64,000 nucleotides of DNA. Origin: Arthrobacter nitroguajacolicus_D (GTDB lineage Bacteria; Actinomycetota; Actinomycetes; Actinomycetales; Micrococcaceae). The stretch's first letter is position 1, and each line of letters begins with the position of its first letter. Below, piece after piece: positions 51,694 through 60,745 of the stretch. Position numbers and translations under genes: made by a program. Where the stretch lies: positions 124,001-188,000 of the forward strand of contig NZ_JAVDSH010000008.1 of assembly GCF_031455195.1 (NCBI RefSeq), written 5' to 3'. A model generated the notes under the pieces. It did no database searches and was not told where the DNA came from. It saw nothing but the letters and a program-made list of their open reading frames with translations.

Positions 51694-52398
51694 ATGTTGC
51701 GAGCCCGCCCCATCCACTACACCTCCCGCCCGGAAGACTGGGCCGCCATCCTGCACGCGTTGGGTTTGGTGAAGACCGTCGACGACGGCGAGTGGCGGGA
51801 GTTCGACGCCGGTTCGGGCCGCCTCGCTTTGGGGCATGTGGAGCACGGCCATCCCTTGGATGGGTCCACGCTTTTTAGCGTCGAAGTGGGGAACGTGGAC
51901 GAGTTCGTACGCCGCACCGAGGAAGCCGGCACCCAAGCAGAAATCCACGAAACCCCTGATGGCACCACTGCCCGCATCTCAGCCGACGATGGTTTCGAGT
52001 TCTTCGCTTTCCCCGCGACCCGGGCGGCTGATGGCACATGGGCAACGTCGCCCGGGGCCGATTCGGCACTGTCCGTCGTGGCCACCTGGGTCAGTCCGCT
52101 GGTGGAGATGTCGGCTGGCGTGCTCCGCGGCATCGGCGCCCGGCCCCGGACGTCGGACGACGAATCAGCCACCTTCACCACCAAGAACGGCGGCATTCTG
52201 CAGATCATCCACGGGGCGGACGGAACCAGCGGTGTGCTTGCGTTCGAGTACGACGGCGAACTGGAACCACTGCTGGCGCGGCTCACCGAAGCGGGCACTG
52301 AGGCCCGGATCAGCGAGGGCATCCTGTACGTCGCCAACCCCGATGCCGCGGGTGGCGCCACACCGGCGTCGATCGTGGTGGAACGGGCGCCCGCCTAG
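51694..52398 (+). CDS. Tandem VOC (glyoxalase-like) domain protein
   Basis: This 234-aa protein starts after AGGAG and has two vicinal-oxygen-chelate-like halves: IHYTSRPEDWAAILHALGLVKTVDDGEWREFDAGSGRLALGHVE (in part) and ATWVSPLVEMSAGVLRGIGARPRTSDDESATFTTKNGGILQII (in part). Metal ligands typical of glyoxalase I are not obvious, so it may be a binding protein. Its end is duplicated by the repeat at 52381-52415. Confidence 0.75.
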   Translation: MLRARPIHYTSRPEDWAAILHALGLVKTVDDGEWREFDAGSGRLALGHVEHGHPLDGSTLFSVEVGNVDEFVRRTEEAGTQAEIHETPDGTTARISADDGFEFFAFPATRAADGTWATSPGADSALSVVATWVSPLVEMSAGVLRGIGARPRTSDDESATFTTKNGGILQIIHGADGTSGVLAFEYDGELEPLLARLTEAGTEARISEGILYVANPDAAGGATPASIVVERAPA

Positions 52399-52415
52399 GC
52401 CGAACGGGCGCCCGC
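52381..52415 (+). repeat. Direct repeat over the VOC gene 3' end
   Basis: GAACGGGCGCCCGC occurs at 52381 and 52402, 21 bp apart, spanning the stop codon; each unit contains the palindrome GGGCGCCC. Confidence 0.6.
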
Positions 52416-52423
52416 ACTGGGGC

Positions 52424-53365
52424 CTACTGTGCGTATCGGAGGCTGGTAAGCAGGCCCTTGAGCTTGCTGTACTGCCCGGACTGCATCCAGGCCTCCGCGG
52501 CCTCCTGCGTCATGAACGGGTCGATATTCACATGGGCTGTGGTGGCGCCGTTGCCCATGATCAGGAAGCTGGCTGCGGAGGTGCTGTCAGGACCTTCGGT
52601 CATCAGCGTTTCCGGGACGAGGCCCACGAAGTACCTGGTTTCCGCGGGCTCGAAGGGGTAATCGTCCCGGAAGACCGCAAAATAGGATGCCCCGTCGCGG
52701 CTGTCAAAAGAGCTGAGCTTCTGCGAGTCCAGAATGGTGCGGTTGACGGGGCCGGCCACCACTCCGCCGACACCTCCGCTGGTAATGTCCACAACGTTGT
52801 GCCCGTTTTCATCGAAGATGTGGGCAATGGCGAAGTGATCGTCGTAAGGGTAGTCGTCCCCGGGCGCAACTACCGGAACTTCGGCTTGCATTCCCCAACC
52901 GGTCGGGACTTCGAAGGAGATGTGCCCATCCGGGAAGGTGTAGGTCCCGATTTCCGGGTAGTTGGGCGATACATGCGGCGTGGAGGGCTCAAGAGGGGTA
53001 ATCGGGGTCACCACCGGTTCGGTGGGCGGAGCCGTCACTGCAGGTGCGGGCTCAACGGTTACCGTGGGTGCCGGGGCGGGTGCTTCACTCACGGGCTGGG
53101 CGACAACAGGAACCACCGCGGGCTCCGGAATCACCAATGGGGCGGGCTCGGCGGCTGGGGTCGGAGCGACGGGGGCAGCGTCCGCCACAGGGACATCGAC
53201 CTCCGCCACCGTCTCTGCGAGCACTTCCTGCGGGGACGCCGCAGGACGCTCAGTTGGTGCGCCGCCCGGCTCGGGCGACGACGGCGTGCAGGCAGTAAGC
53301 GTCAACGCCAAAGCCAGCGATACAAGGGTCGCGTACTTGGCGTGTCCGGTTCGGCGGTAGTTCAT
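52424..53365 (-). CDS. Lipoprotein with Ala/Pro/Val-rich linker
   Basis: This 313-aa protein has lipobox LTAC (Cys26), an Ala/Pro/Val-rich linker (residues about 40-130) and a C-terminal soluble domain (about 140-313) with YTFPDGHISFEVPTGWGMQAE, HNVVDITSGGVGGVV and DPFMTQEAAEAWMQSGQYSKL. No recognised enzymatic motif is seen; the domain recalls surface lipoproteins of Micrococcaceae. Function unknown. Confidence 0.8.
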   Translation of the reverse strand: MNYRRTGHAKYATLVSLALALTLTACTPSSPEPGGAPTERPAASPQEVLAETVAEVDVPVADAAPVAPTPAAEPAPLVIPEPAVVPVVAQPVSEAPAPAPTVTVEPAPAVTAPPTEPVVTPITPLEPSTPHVSPNYPEIGTYTFPDGHISFEVPTGWGMQAEVPVVAPGDDYPYDDHFAIAHIFDENGHNVVDITSGGVGGVVAGPVNRTILDSQKLSSFDSRDGASYFAVFRDDYPFEPAETRYFVGLVPETLMTEGPDSTSAASFLIMGNGATTAHVNIDPFMTQEAAEAWMQSGQYSKLKGLLTSLRYAQ

Positions 53366-53610
53366 TTCTGGGTTCCTTCCCCCACGGAGTCGTTGAGCAG
53401 ATTTGCTTGCTCGAACATGTTGTTTCCGGGTCTGGTCCGCCGGTTACATTGCGGAGGAAAAGATTCTTTTCGAGACCACAATCCGCAGTGATTCCTGCCG
53501 CCAAGGGTTGGAGTCAATCCCCCGCCCCGGAATACAGCCGAGAGCGTAACGGCCCTGTACCCGGCAGGGCCTCCACGGAAGTTCCACCGGGGATGGGGTA
53601 GAACTTAACC

Positions 53611-54150
53611 ATGAGCGTACGTACACCCGACCCGTATCCAGGCTGGCTTTCAGATGAGGACCTCTTCGAAGCCCGCGGCCGCCTCCCCATGGTTTATGTG
53701 GAAGCCGTTCCGGTCAGGTTGGATCCGCTCGGGTATGTCAACGAAGTCGGCACGCTCCTGCAGGGTGACGCCGACGGCAACATGGTCCGATACCTTGTCT
53801 CCGGCCGTGTCCTCTACCGCGAGACCATCCGGGCAGCCCTCCTGCGGCACATGGAAAAGGACCTCGGTCCCCTTGCTTTCCCGCAACTCCCCATCAGCCC
53901 TGTCCCGTTCACCGTGGCCGAATACTTCCCCGCGCCATCGCAAACGGGTTTCACGGACGACCGCCAGCACGCCGTCTCACTCGCCTACGTGATCCCGGTG
54001 ACCGGCGAATGCGAACCACGCCAAGACGCCCTGGAACTCACCTGGATGACGCCCCAAGAGGTACTGAGCGAGAACGTCCAGCAGGAATTCGACGGCGGTC
54101 GAGGCAACCTCGTCCGGCAGGCGCTGGCTTTCTCGGGCATCGTCCTCTAG
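53611..54150 (+). CDS. NUDIX-like protein (DUF4916)
   Basis: This 179-aa protein matches the DUF4916/NUDIX-like family: YVEAVPVRLDPLGYVNEVGTLLQGD, then SGRVLYRETIRAALLRHMEKDLG in the place of the Nudix box, which lacks the REUXEEXGU glutamates and is therefore probably not a canonical pyrophosphohydrolase. The C-terminal LTWMTPQEVLSE is typical of Nudix relatives. Regulation is not evident. Confidence 0.78.
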   Translation: MSVRTPDPYPGWLSDEDLFEARGRLPMVYVEAVPVRLDPLGYVNEVGTLLQGDADGNMVRYLVSGRVLYRETIRAALLRHMEKDLGPLAFPQLPISPVPFTVAEYFPAPSQTGFTDDRQHAVSLAYVIPVTGECEPRQDALELTWMTPQEVLSENVQQEFDGGRGNLVRQALAFSGIVL

Positions 54151-54223
54151 CGGGTCCCGGCCCCTGCGGCGGCCGGTCTTTGTAGACTGGACGGCGGACC
54201 CCAAGAGAACCAAAGGACTTCCG

Positions 54224-55225
54224 ATGACTCACAGCCCAGCCACACAGCAGTACAAAGAAAAGCAGGCTGGGGACCTGCAGCCCGGAGATTTTGTGTTCCC
54301 GCCCGGCGACGGGCCGGCCGAGGAAATCCGCGCCATCGAGGTGCAGAAAGACGATTACGGCGTGCCCGCGCTGCTGCTGGTAACAGCGGTCGACGGCGGC
54401 ACCATCAGGATCGCTGTCGGGTCCAGTGTCCCTGTGGGTGACGGAGTTCCTGCCGGCCCCGGTGCCGAAGCGCCAGTGGACGCACCCGCCGAAGCCGAAC
54501 CGGACATCAGCAGCCCCGCCGAAGCCGAGGTCGACGCACCCGCTGGACCCGCCGTCGTCGTGCCTCCGCGTCCCGAAACCCCGCCAACATACACCGGACC
54601 CAGCGCCGAAGAGCTCGCCCTGATCCCCGAACCCGACGGCACCCCCGAAGCGGTGGTGCGTGCCGCAGCCGCCGACCACAAAGGCAAGAACGGTGTCCAG
54701 GTGCTCGCGGAGCGGCTGGCCAAGGGCATCAACACCAAGTCCGGAAGCTGCCTCCGGGACCTCAGCGACCTCGCCTTCGACCTGTGCATCGTGCTTCGCG
54801 ATCCGGACCACGCGCTGGCGGTCGCGGACCTGCTGAACGTCCTGCCTTTCGATGGGAACCTGGACCGGTGGGCGTCGATCGAACGCGCCCTGGCACTCTC
54901 CAGTTTCATCTGCCGCGAGGCCGGCCAGTCCGAACGGGCTGCCGTCTACGAGAAGCTGCTCCGCGCGCCCGAATCCCAGGAAGAGGACCCGTTCAAGGCC
55001 CGGATCAACGCGAGGGTCCGCCAGCGTTCGCTCAACGAACCCAATTTGTACGACAAGGAAATCTTCCGCGCAATCGACAACGGCAACCACGAGGCCGAGC
55101 GCGAATGGCGGTTCCTGCGCTTGGAGGCACTGATGTTCCTGCGTGCCCACGGCGGCTCGAAGACCATCGGCGAGGAAGAGCTGGCCCGGCGGATCGGCAA
55201 CGAACTGGAATCGGTGCGGGCCTGA
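54224..55225 (+). CDS. Hypothetical protein with Pro/Ala-rich hinge (possibly DUF6707)
   Basis: This 333-aa protein has an N-terminal small beta-type segment (residues about 1-70, GDLQPGDFVFPPGDG), a Pro/Ala/Glu-rich hinge (about 78-145) and an all-helical C-terminal domain (about 150-333) with KGKNGVQVLAERLAKGINTKSGSCLRDLSDLAF (in part), which may be DUF6707. It is cytosolic with no signal peptide. I cannot assign a function. Confidence 0.75.
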   Translation: MTHSPATQQYKEKQAGDLQPGDFVFPPGDGPAEEIRAIEVQKDDYGVPALLLVTAVDGGTIRIAVGSSVPVGDGVPAGPGAEAPVDAPAEAEPDISSPAEAEVDAPAGPAVVVPPRPETPPTYTGPSAEELALIPEPDGTPEAVVRAAAADHKGKNGVQVLAERLAKGINTKSGSCLRDLSDLAFDLCIVLRDPDHALAVADLLNVLPFDGNLDRWASIERALALSSFICREAGQSERAAVYEKLLRAPESQEEDPFKARINARVRQRSLNEPNLYDKEIFRAIDNGNHEAEREWRFLRLEALMFLRAHGGSKTIGEEELARRIGNELESVRA

Positions 55226-55274
55226 CAGGTTCCGGGCCTGTTATGCCGGGGCGAACGGCGGTAGATTCGGGGCC

Positions 55275-55985
55275 ATGACGAACAATCTGAGCGTTGTGGT
55301 TAATGCCGATGCGCAGCAGGTTTGGACCATGCTGCGTGAACCGTCGTTGGTCGCCCAATGGCACGGCTGGGAGGCCGACGACCTTAACGATGAAATCAAA
55401 CAGATCTACTTCAATACCGATGTCGTGGAAGGGCCCGATCACACCAGCCTGACCGTCAACGGCGGCGACATCTTTGAACTCCACCCTGTCTCCGGCGGCA
55501 CCGAAGTGCGGATCACCAGGGTTGCCCTGGACCACGATTCCGAGTGGGCCGACTGGGACGAAGACATCACCCAAGGCTGGCTCACCTTCCTGCACCAACT
55601 GAGGTTCGCCCTTGAGCGCCATCCGCACGGGCACCGGCGGACACATTTTGTCTCCCTCCCCGGCAAAGGCGGTCCGGCGATCGAGAAGTTGGGACTAGGG
55701 GATCTGCCGCCCGTTGGAGAGGAATACTCGCTCACCCTCGCTACCGGTGAGAAGATCTCAGGCAAGGTCTGGTTCAAGAGCCGGCATCAGGTTGGCCTCA
55801 CCGTCCACAACTACGCCGAACATGGGGAAGGGCTGCTGATCGTCGCCGAGCAGTTGCCGATCCCGGAGAAAAGGCCCGACGGCGGGTCCATGGTGATTGC
55901 CTCCACCTACGATTTGGGGGCCCATACGTTGGCGGACATCCGGGCCTCGTGGGACAACTGGAAAGCTGAGAACTACGGGTCCTAG
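55275..55985 (+). CDS. SRPBCC-domain protein
   Basis: The ATG at 55275 gives 236 aa. The N-terminal half is SRPBCC-like: LSVVVNADAQQVWTMLREPSLVAQWHGWEADDL (in part), then FELHPVSGGTEVRITRVALDHD. The C-terminal half repeats a strand-helix pattern (FKSRHQVGLTVHNYAEHGEGLLIV), suggesting a two-domain protein. It is 49 bp after the hypothetical gene and could share its transcript. Ligand unknown. Confidence 0.8.
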   Translation: MTNNLSVVVNADAQQVWTMLREPSLVAQWHGWEADDLNDEIKQIYFNTDVVEGPDHTSLTVNGGDIFELHPVSGGTEVRITRVALDHDSEWADWDEDITQGWLTFLHQLRFALERHPHGHRRTHFVSLPGKGGPAIEKLGLGDLPPVGEEYSLTLATGEKISGKVWFKSRHQVGLTVHNYAEHGEGLLIVAEQLPIPEKRPDGGSMVIASTYDLGAHTLADIRASWDNWKAENYGS

Positions 55986-56031
55986 GGCCCGCCCCGCAGG
56001 TTACTCCCGGTAAAGCTGGCACACTAGGTAG

Positions 56032-57351
56032 GTGCCAGCTTCCGTTCCTGTTTCCTCCCCAGCTCCCGCCCTGCCCGACTTGCCGGGGTTATCCGCCCGG
56101 CAATCCGAGTTCTCTTTCACGGTGGGCACCCGCCTGACTGAAGCGTGCTCGCCGTCGGACGCCCAAGTGGACGCCAACGGCGGCGCCTTCCTTGGCCGGA
56201 CAGGTACCATCACCACGCCGCACGGAACCATCCAGACGCCCGCCTTCATCGCCGTCGGAACCAAAGCGACCGTGAAGGCCGTGCTGCCCGAGTCGATCGC
56301 CGCGTTTGGCGCGCAGGCCGTACTGGCCAACGCCTACCACCTGTACCTGCAGCCCGGGCCCGAAATCCTCGACGCCGCGGGTGGGCTGGGTGCGTTCATG
56401 AACTGGCCCGGGCCCACTTTTACCGACTCCGGCGGGTTTCAGGTGATGAGCCTGGGCTCGGGGTTCAAGAAAGTCATCGACATGAAGAACGTCGATTCGT
56501 CCGGCCCCGATGACGCCGTAGCACCGGGCAAGGAACGTCTGGCGCACATTGACGACGACGGCGTCTGGTTCAAATCCCACCTGAACGGTGACCGCCACCG
56601 TTTCTCCCCCGAGATCTCCATGCGTGTCCAACACCAGATCGGCGCGGACATCATGTTCGCCTTCGACGAGCTCACTACCCTGCAGAATTCGCGGGCGTAC
56701 CAGGAGGAGTCCTTGGAGCGCACCCGTTTGTGGGCGCTGCGGTGCTTGGAGGAGCACGCTTCGTTGACTTCTTCCCGTGTCGGCAAGCCGTATCAGGCGT
56801 TGTTCGGGGTTATTCAGGGAGCCCAATACGAGGACCTGCGCCGCAAAGCCTGCCAGGACCTCGGTGCCATGCCCTTTGACGGATACGGGATCGGCGGTGC
56901 GTTGGAGAAGGAAAACCTGGGCACCATTGTGCGTTGGTGCAACGAGGAACTGCCCGAGGACAAGCCCAGGCACCTGCTCGGCATCTCCGAACCGGACGAT
57001 ATCTTCACGGCCATCGAGAACGGCGCCGACACGTTCGACTGCGTCTCCCCCACGCGCGTTGCCAGGAACTCAGCGTTCTATACCCCGTTTGGCCGGTTCA
57101 ACTTGTCCGGGGCTAAATACAAAGCCGATTTCGGGCCCTTGCAGGACGGCTGCGACTGCTACACATGCGTCAACTACTCGCGCGCGTACATCCACCACTT
57201 GTTCAAGGCCAAGGAGATGCTCTCCGCGACGCTGATTTCCATCCACAACGAACGCTTCGTGGTGAAGATGGTCGACGATGCCCGGCTGGCCATCGAATCC
57301 GGGGACTTCTTCGAGTTCAAGGCGGAGACGCTGGGGCGGTACTACTCGTAG
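56032..57351 (+). CDS. tgt: Queuine/preQ1 tRNA-ribosyltransferase
   Basis: This 439-aa protein starts at GTG 56032. Catalytic Asp132 is in TDSGGFQVMS, the nucleophile Asp336 in FDCVSPTRVARN, and the zinc site is Cys374, Cys376, Cys379 with His405. The enzyme exchanges G34 in GUN tRNAs for a 7-deazaguanine. Relative to E. coli Tgt there is a roughly 20-residue insertion (about 155-175, DSSGPDDAVAPGKERLAHID) just before the substrate loop, and a 50-residue N-terminal extension. No queuosine-synthesis gene is in the window, but a YhhQ transporter is convergent, suggesting salvage of a preformed base. Confidence 0.96.
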   Translation: MPASVPVSSPAPALPDLPGLSARQSEFSFTVGTRLTEACSPSDAQVDANGGAFLGRTGTITTPHGTIQTPAFIAVGTKATVKAVLPESIAAFGAQAVLANAYHLYLQPGPEILDAAGGLGAFMNWPGPTFTDSGGFQVMSLGSGFKKVIDMKNVDSSGPDDAVAPGKERLAHIDDDGVWFKSHLNGDRHRFSPEISMRVQHQIGADIMFAFDELTTLQNSRAYQEESLERTRLWALRCLEEHASLTSSRVGKPYQALFGVIQGAQYEDLRRKACQDLGAMPFDGYGIGGALEKENLGTIVRWCNEELPEDKPRHLLGISEPDDIFTAIENGADTFDCVSPTRVARNSAFYTPFGRFNLSGAKYKADFGPLQDGCDCYTCVNYSRAYIHHLFKAKEMLSATLISIHNERFVVKMVDDARLAIESGDFFEFKAETLGRYYS

Positions 57352-57371
57352 GTTGGCGCTCCGGAGCCGAG

Positions 57372-58082
57372 CTAGGCTGCGACTGCTCCGTAGCTTGGCT
57401 CGCGCTTCTTGATCCAGCCAACAACCAGTACGGTGACAGGCACGAACAGGAACTCCACCGCGGTCTTGTAAACGAAGCCCACCAGGACGTAGTTGACGAA
57501 CGAGCCGGCGTCCGAGATGCCGATGACAGACGCCGCGATGCTGCAGAAGATCAGGGTGTCCACGAATTCTCCCACCACGGAAGAACCCATGAGGCGTGCC
57601 CACAGGGATCGTTCACCCGTGCGCTGCTTCATCTTCACCAGGATCCAGGAGTTGATGGTCTGTCCTGCCAGGAAAGCAAGCAGGGAGGCAAGGACGATCT
57701 GCGGCACAGGACCCAGTGCCCCCTCGATAGCGGCCTGCTTCGCGGTTCCGTAGTCATCGTCAAAACCGGGAAGGATGATGATCACCCAGTAGCAAAGGGA
57801 GGCGAACACACTCAGCGCAAAGGAGGTGATGATGGCTTTGCGGGTCACTTTGAATCCGTAGACCTCACTCATCACGTCGCCCAGGATGTAGGCCAACGGG
57901 AAAAGGAAGAACCCACCGTCGGTGATGATCGGCCCGAGCACCACGCCCTTTGAAGCGCCGATGTTGGACAGGATCAGCACCACGGCCATGACGGCCAACA
58001 TGATGCCGAAATACGGGGAACCGATCGAGGCGAAGCGGGGTGCAGGCTTACTCAGCGTGCTGGAGCCGGAGGGCGAAGACAT
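57372..58082 (-). CDS. yhhQ: YhhQ-type queuosine precursor transporter
   Basis: This 236-aa protein has about six spans and QPT family motifs: LILSNIGASKGVVLGP, TDGGFFLFPLAYILGDVMSEVYGFKVTRKAI (in part), and GQTINSWILVKMKQRTGERSLW. YhhQ imports preQ0/preQ1-type bases in E. coli; adjacency to tgt supports the same here. No preQ1 riboswitch pattern was found upstream. Confidence 0.93.
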   Translation of the reverse strand: MSSPSGSSTLSKPAPRFASIGSPYFGIMLAVMAVVLILSNIGASKGVVLGPIITDGGFFLFPLAYILGDVMSEVYGFKVTRKAIITSFALSVFASLCYWVIIILPGFDDDYGTAKQAAIEGALGPVPQIVLASLLAFLAGQTINSWILVKMKQRTGERSLWARLMGSSVVGEFVDTLIFCSIAASVIGISDAGSFVNYVLVGFVYKTAVEFLFVPVTVLVVGWIKKREPSYGAVAA

Positions 58083-58197
58083 GGGTCATCCATTTCGTAG
58101 TGGTTCGCGAAGGTCGCCGCATCTTGGCTGCCCCGCTGTATTAGCACTGTGGTGGTGGGGCATCTGGCCCGGCACCGGTTCCATTGTCCCACCCGCC

Positions 58198-58308
58198 GAT
58201 CCTCTCTCACATCCCACCCCCTTCCCGCTGATCCTCTCTCACATCCCACCCCCTTCCCGCTGATCCTCTCTCACATCCCACCCCCTTGAACCAAACCCTC
58301 CCTCACTT
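58198..58308. repeat. Tandem 32-bp repeat plus related copy
   Basis: Units begin at 58198, 58230 and 58262 with GATCCTCTCTCACATCCCAC and a period of exactly 32 bp; the third is partial. A related CCCTCCCTCACTT is at 58296. The stretch fills most of the 303-bp gap between yhhQ (start 58082) and the TetR gene. Confidence 0.85.
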
Positions 58309-58316
58309 CCTTCTTT

Positions 58317-58363
58317 TTGAACACGTTCAGAAATCTGGCATACTCATTCTTGAACACGTTCAA
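58317..58363 (+). promoter_or_regulatory. Two TetR operators flanking a promoter
   Basis: TTGAACACGTTCAG (58317-58330) and TTGAACACGTTCAA (58350-58363) are near-perfect palindromes. The first contains a -35-like TTGAAC; CATACT at 58339-58344 is the -10 with a 16-bp spacer. The second covers the expected start site, so the downstream TetR should block its own transcription. Confidence 0.72.
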
Positions 58364-58385
58364 AACCTTGATCAAGGAGCCTCAG

Positions 58386-59048
58386 GTGGCAGCAAAGAGC
58401 GAACAGACCCGGCAACTCGTGGCAGACGTCGCGCTGAAGATGTTCCGTGAAATCGGCTTCGAAAAGACCACAATGCGTGCCATTGCGCAGGAAGCCGGCG
58501 TGTCCGTAGGGAACGCCTACTACTACTTCGCTTCCAAGGATGAACTGGTTCAGGAGCTGTACGTCCAGGTCCAGGATGAGCATGCAGTGGTCGCGGCACA
58601 GGCGCTGGAGGGCGTTCACGACCTCACGGGGCGCCTGAAAGCAGTGCTGCACACCGGCGTCGACGTCATGGCCCCTTACCATCAGTTCGGTTCCGACTTC
58701 ATCTCAACCGCCATACGGCCGACTTCGCCTGTCAACCCGTTCGGCGAGGCATCCACCGCCGCCCGCGAGGCTTCGCTCGCGATCTTCCGTTCCGCCGTCG
58801 AGGGCTCCTCTCCCGCCGTCGCTAAAAAACTGCGCGCCGATCTGCCCGAGCTGCTGTGGCTGGCGTACATGGGCGTCGCACTGTTCTGGGTTTACGACAA
58901 ATCCGAGGGCCAACGCCGTACCCGGAAACTGATCGACGGTGCCGCACCTCTTGTGGCTCGCGGCCTGTCTCTGGCAAAGATTCCCGGAGTCAGCAAGGTC
59001 TTCGACGACGTTTTGGGACTCGTACGCAGCGTCAAGGAGGACTCGTAA
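58386..59048 (+). CDS. TetR/AcrR family regulator
   Basis: The start is GTG 58386, chosen for AAGGAG at 58374; the reading frame is open upstream to 58317 but that part contains the operators. The 220-aa protein has the TetR helix-turn-helix (MRAIAQEAGVSVGNAYYYFASKDELVQELY in part) and a ligand domain. Its stop overlaps the next ATG by one base (TAATG), so it is co-transcribed with the epimerase gene. Confidence 0.92.
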   Translation: MAAKSEQTRQLVADVALKMFREIGFEKTTMRAIAQEAGVSVGNAYYYFASKDELVQELYVQVQDEHAVVAAQALEGVHDLTGRLKAVLHTGVDVMAPYHQFGSDFISTAIRPTSPVNPFGEASTAAREASLAIFRSAVEGSSPAVAKKLRADLPELLWLAYMGVALFWVYDKSEGQRRTRKLIDGAAPLVARGLSLAKIPGVSKVFDDVLGLVRSVKEDS

Positions 59049-59959
59049 TGACCCGGACAGTGGTGATCGCCGGTGCCAGCGGGTTCATTGGCAGCTACTT
59101 CACGCGGCGGTTCCTCGAAGAGGGCTGGCAGGTCCGGACAGTCGGGCGGGATGTCTCGGCTGACGCCCAGTGGCATGACGACGGCGGCATCACCAAGTCG
59201 CTGGACGGCGCCGAACTGCTGGTGAACCTCGCCGGACGATCCGTGAATTGCCGTTACGACGAGCGGCACCGGCGAGAGATCCTGGACTCCCGGGTTTTGA
59301 CGACGCGTGCGTTGGGCCGGGCGGTTGCTGCGTGTGCGGAACCTCCCCGAACCTGGATCAACTCGAGCACCGGGACCATCTACCGGCACGCCGACGACCA
59401 CCCACAATCGGAGGCATCCGGCGAGTTGGGCACTGGGTTCTCCGTCGACGTGGCCCGCGCATGGGAAGACGAATTGGCGGCCGCCGTTGCGCCGGACACT
59501 CGAAAGGTGGCCCTGCGGATTGCGATCGTGCTCGGTGCCGGTGGCGTCATGAGCCCCCTCCAGAACCTCGCCCGGCTTGGCCTGGGTGGGCACATGGGTC
59601 CCGGTACGCAGAAATTCAGCTGGATCCATGTGGAGGACTTGTTCCGTGTGGTGCTGTTCGTCCACCAGCGCGCTGAGCTAACGGGTCCTGTGAACGCGGC
59701 AACGCCCTACCCCGTGGACAACCGCGAACTGATGTCGCTGGTTCGGCAAAGTATGGGTGTCCCGTTTGGCATTCCTACACCGGCCTGGCTCCTGGAAGCC
59801 GGGGCCGTTCTGATCCGGACGCAGACCGAGTTGGTGCTCAAGAGCCGCTGGGTTGAGCCGCGGAAGTTGCTCGACGCCGGGTTCGCCTTCGAGCACCCAA
59901 CTCTGGCCGACGCGCTGAACGACATCGCCAAGCAAGTCCCCAAGCCCTCTCTCCCATAA
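59048..59959 (+). CDS. TIGR01777 family NAD-dependent epimerase-like SDR
   Basis: This 303-aa protein has an N-terminal GASGFIGSYFTRRF nucleotide motif, the NLAGRSVNCRY segment and an NSSTGTIYRHADDHPQSE motif in which the usual SDR Tyr-Lys pair is not clear; the C-terminal half has the DUF1731-type RWVEPRKLLDAGFAFEHPTLADAL (in part). Homologues (YfcH, Sula) have unknown or cell-division-related roles. It is part of the TetR operon. Confidence 0.9.
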   Translation: MTRTVVIAGASGFIGSYFTRRFLEEGWQVRTVGRDVSADAQWHDDGGITKSLDGAELLVNLAGRSVNCRYDERHRREILDSRVLTTRALGRAVAACAEPPRTWINSSTGTIYRHADDHPQSEASGELGTGFSVDVARAWEDELAAAVAPDTRKVALRIAIVLGAGGVMSPLQNLARLGLGGHMGPGTQKFSWIHVEDLFRVVLFVHQRAELTGPVNAATPYPVDNRELMSLVRQSMGVPFGIPTPAWLLEAGAVLIRTQTELVLKSRWVEPRKLLDAGFAFEHPTLADALNDIAKQVPKPSLP

Positions 59960-60005
59960 TCACCCCTTCACCCAAACCCTCTCTCACCCACGCAGAAAGG
60001 CAGCC

Positions 60006-60458
60006 ATGAGCCAGGAACCATGGACTGACGAAGATGAGTACGCTCTGGCAACCAAGGGCCAGTCCAGAGGATGGCGCTACGGACCAAAGGACCGAGTGGT
60101 GCTCGACACCAAGGGACTTGCAGTTGGAACCGCCGTAGCGCATCTGACATTCTGCGTTCTCCTCAGCATCCAAGGGCCGGAGTGGGCTGTCATCTTTTTT
60201 ATTTATAGCCTCCTCCCGGTCTGGGCTGTTGGTGCTGCGGCCGGATCACTTCTCGGCTTGGCTCTGCGCCGCGTCCGGAACCAATGGGTTCACGTTGTCG
60301 CCTTTTTCGCCGGAGCTTTACTCATGTGTGTCCCATTCGGTGGACTTTCACCGACGGGTCCGCTTCTTTTCTCGTTGTCGATCGCCGTCGCGGCATGCGC
60401 CGGCCGCCTGGCTGTATGGAAACTGGTCCGGATCAACCAGAGTCCCCCTGTCACATGA
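60006..60458 (+). CDS. Hypothetical membrane protein
   Basis: This 150-aa protein has a hydrophilic N-terminal 35 residues, then four hydrophobic spans (about 40-55, 60-84, 95-112, 117-134). GC and codon use fit the neighbourhood. It starts after AGAAAGG. I do not recognise it; a transport or membrane-stress role cannot be assigned. A related CCCTCTCTCACC repeat element lies 16 bp upstream. Confidence 0.65.
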   Translation: MSQEPWTDEDEYALATKGQSRGWRYGPKDRVVLDTKGLAVGTAVAHLTFCVLLSIQGPEWAVIFFIYSLLPVWAVGAAAGSLLGLALRRVRNQWVHVVAFFAGALLMCVPFGGLSPTGPLLFSLSIAVAACAGRLAVWKLVRINQSPPVT

Positions 60459-60745
60459 GAGAGCATCGATAGGTGAGCAGCCGCCGTCGGGCGTTAAGGT
60501 GCGGCCACCGTCCCCAACCTAGCCACGCAACCCGAATCCTAAGGAAGTGTTAGGAAATGCCCCGCGGGCTATGGCTGTGCCGTGCATCACCCATAGTTTG
60601 GAATACGTCCTCTTCACCTTGGAGGACCTTTCTTAGTCGACGAAGAGCCATGCGCAAGGACGCCATGAGCACGAGCTTCATGGACAGAACGAACTCAGGC
60701 AAGACACGGCCGCCGCAAAACGCTGCCGTCCAGGAAGGTTCATTG

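Noticed and set aside
53611..54150. Active NUDIX hydrolase call
   Set aside because: The Nudix-box glutamates are missing; only fold-level similarity is claimed.
58083..58197. preQ1 riboswitch upstream of yhhQ
   Set aside because: No recognisable preQ1 aptamer core on the minus strand.
58141..58316. Possible CRISPR array from the 32-bp tandem units
   Set aside because: Units abut directly without spacers and there are no cas genes; it is a tandem repeat.
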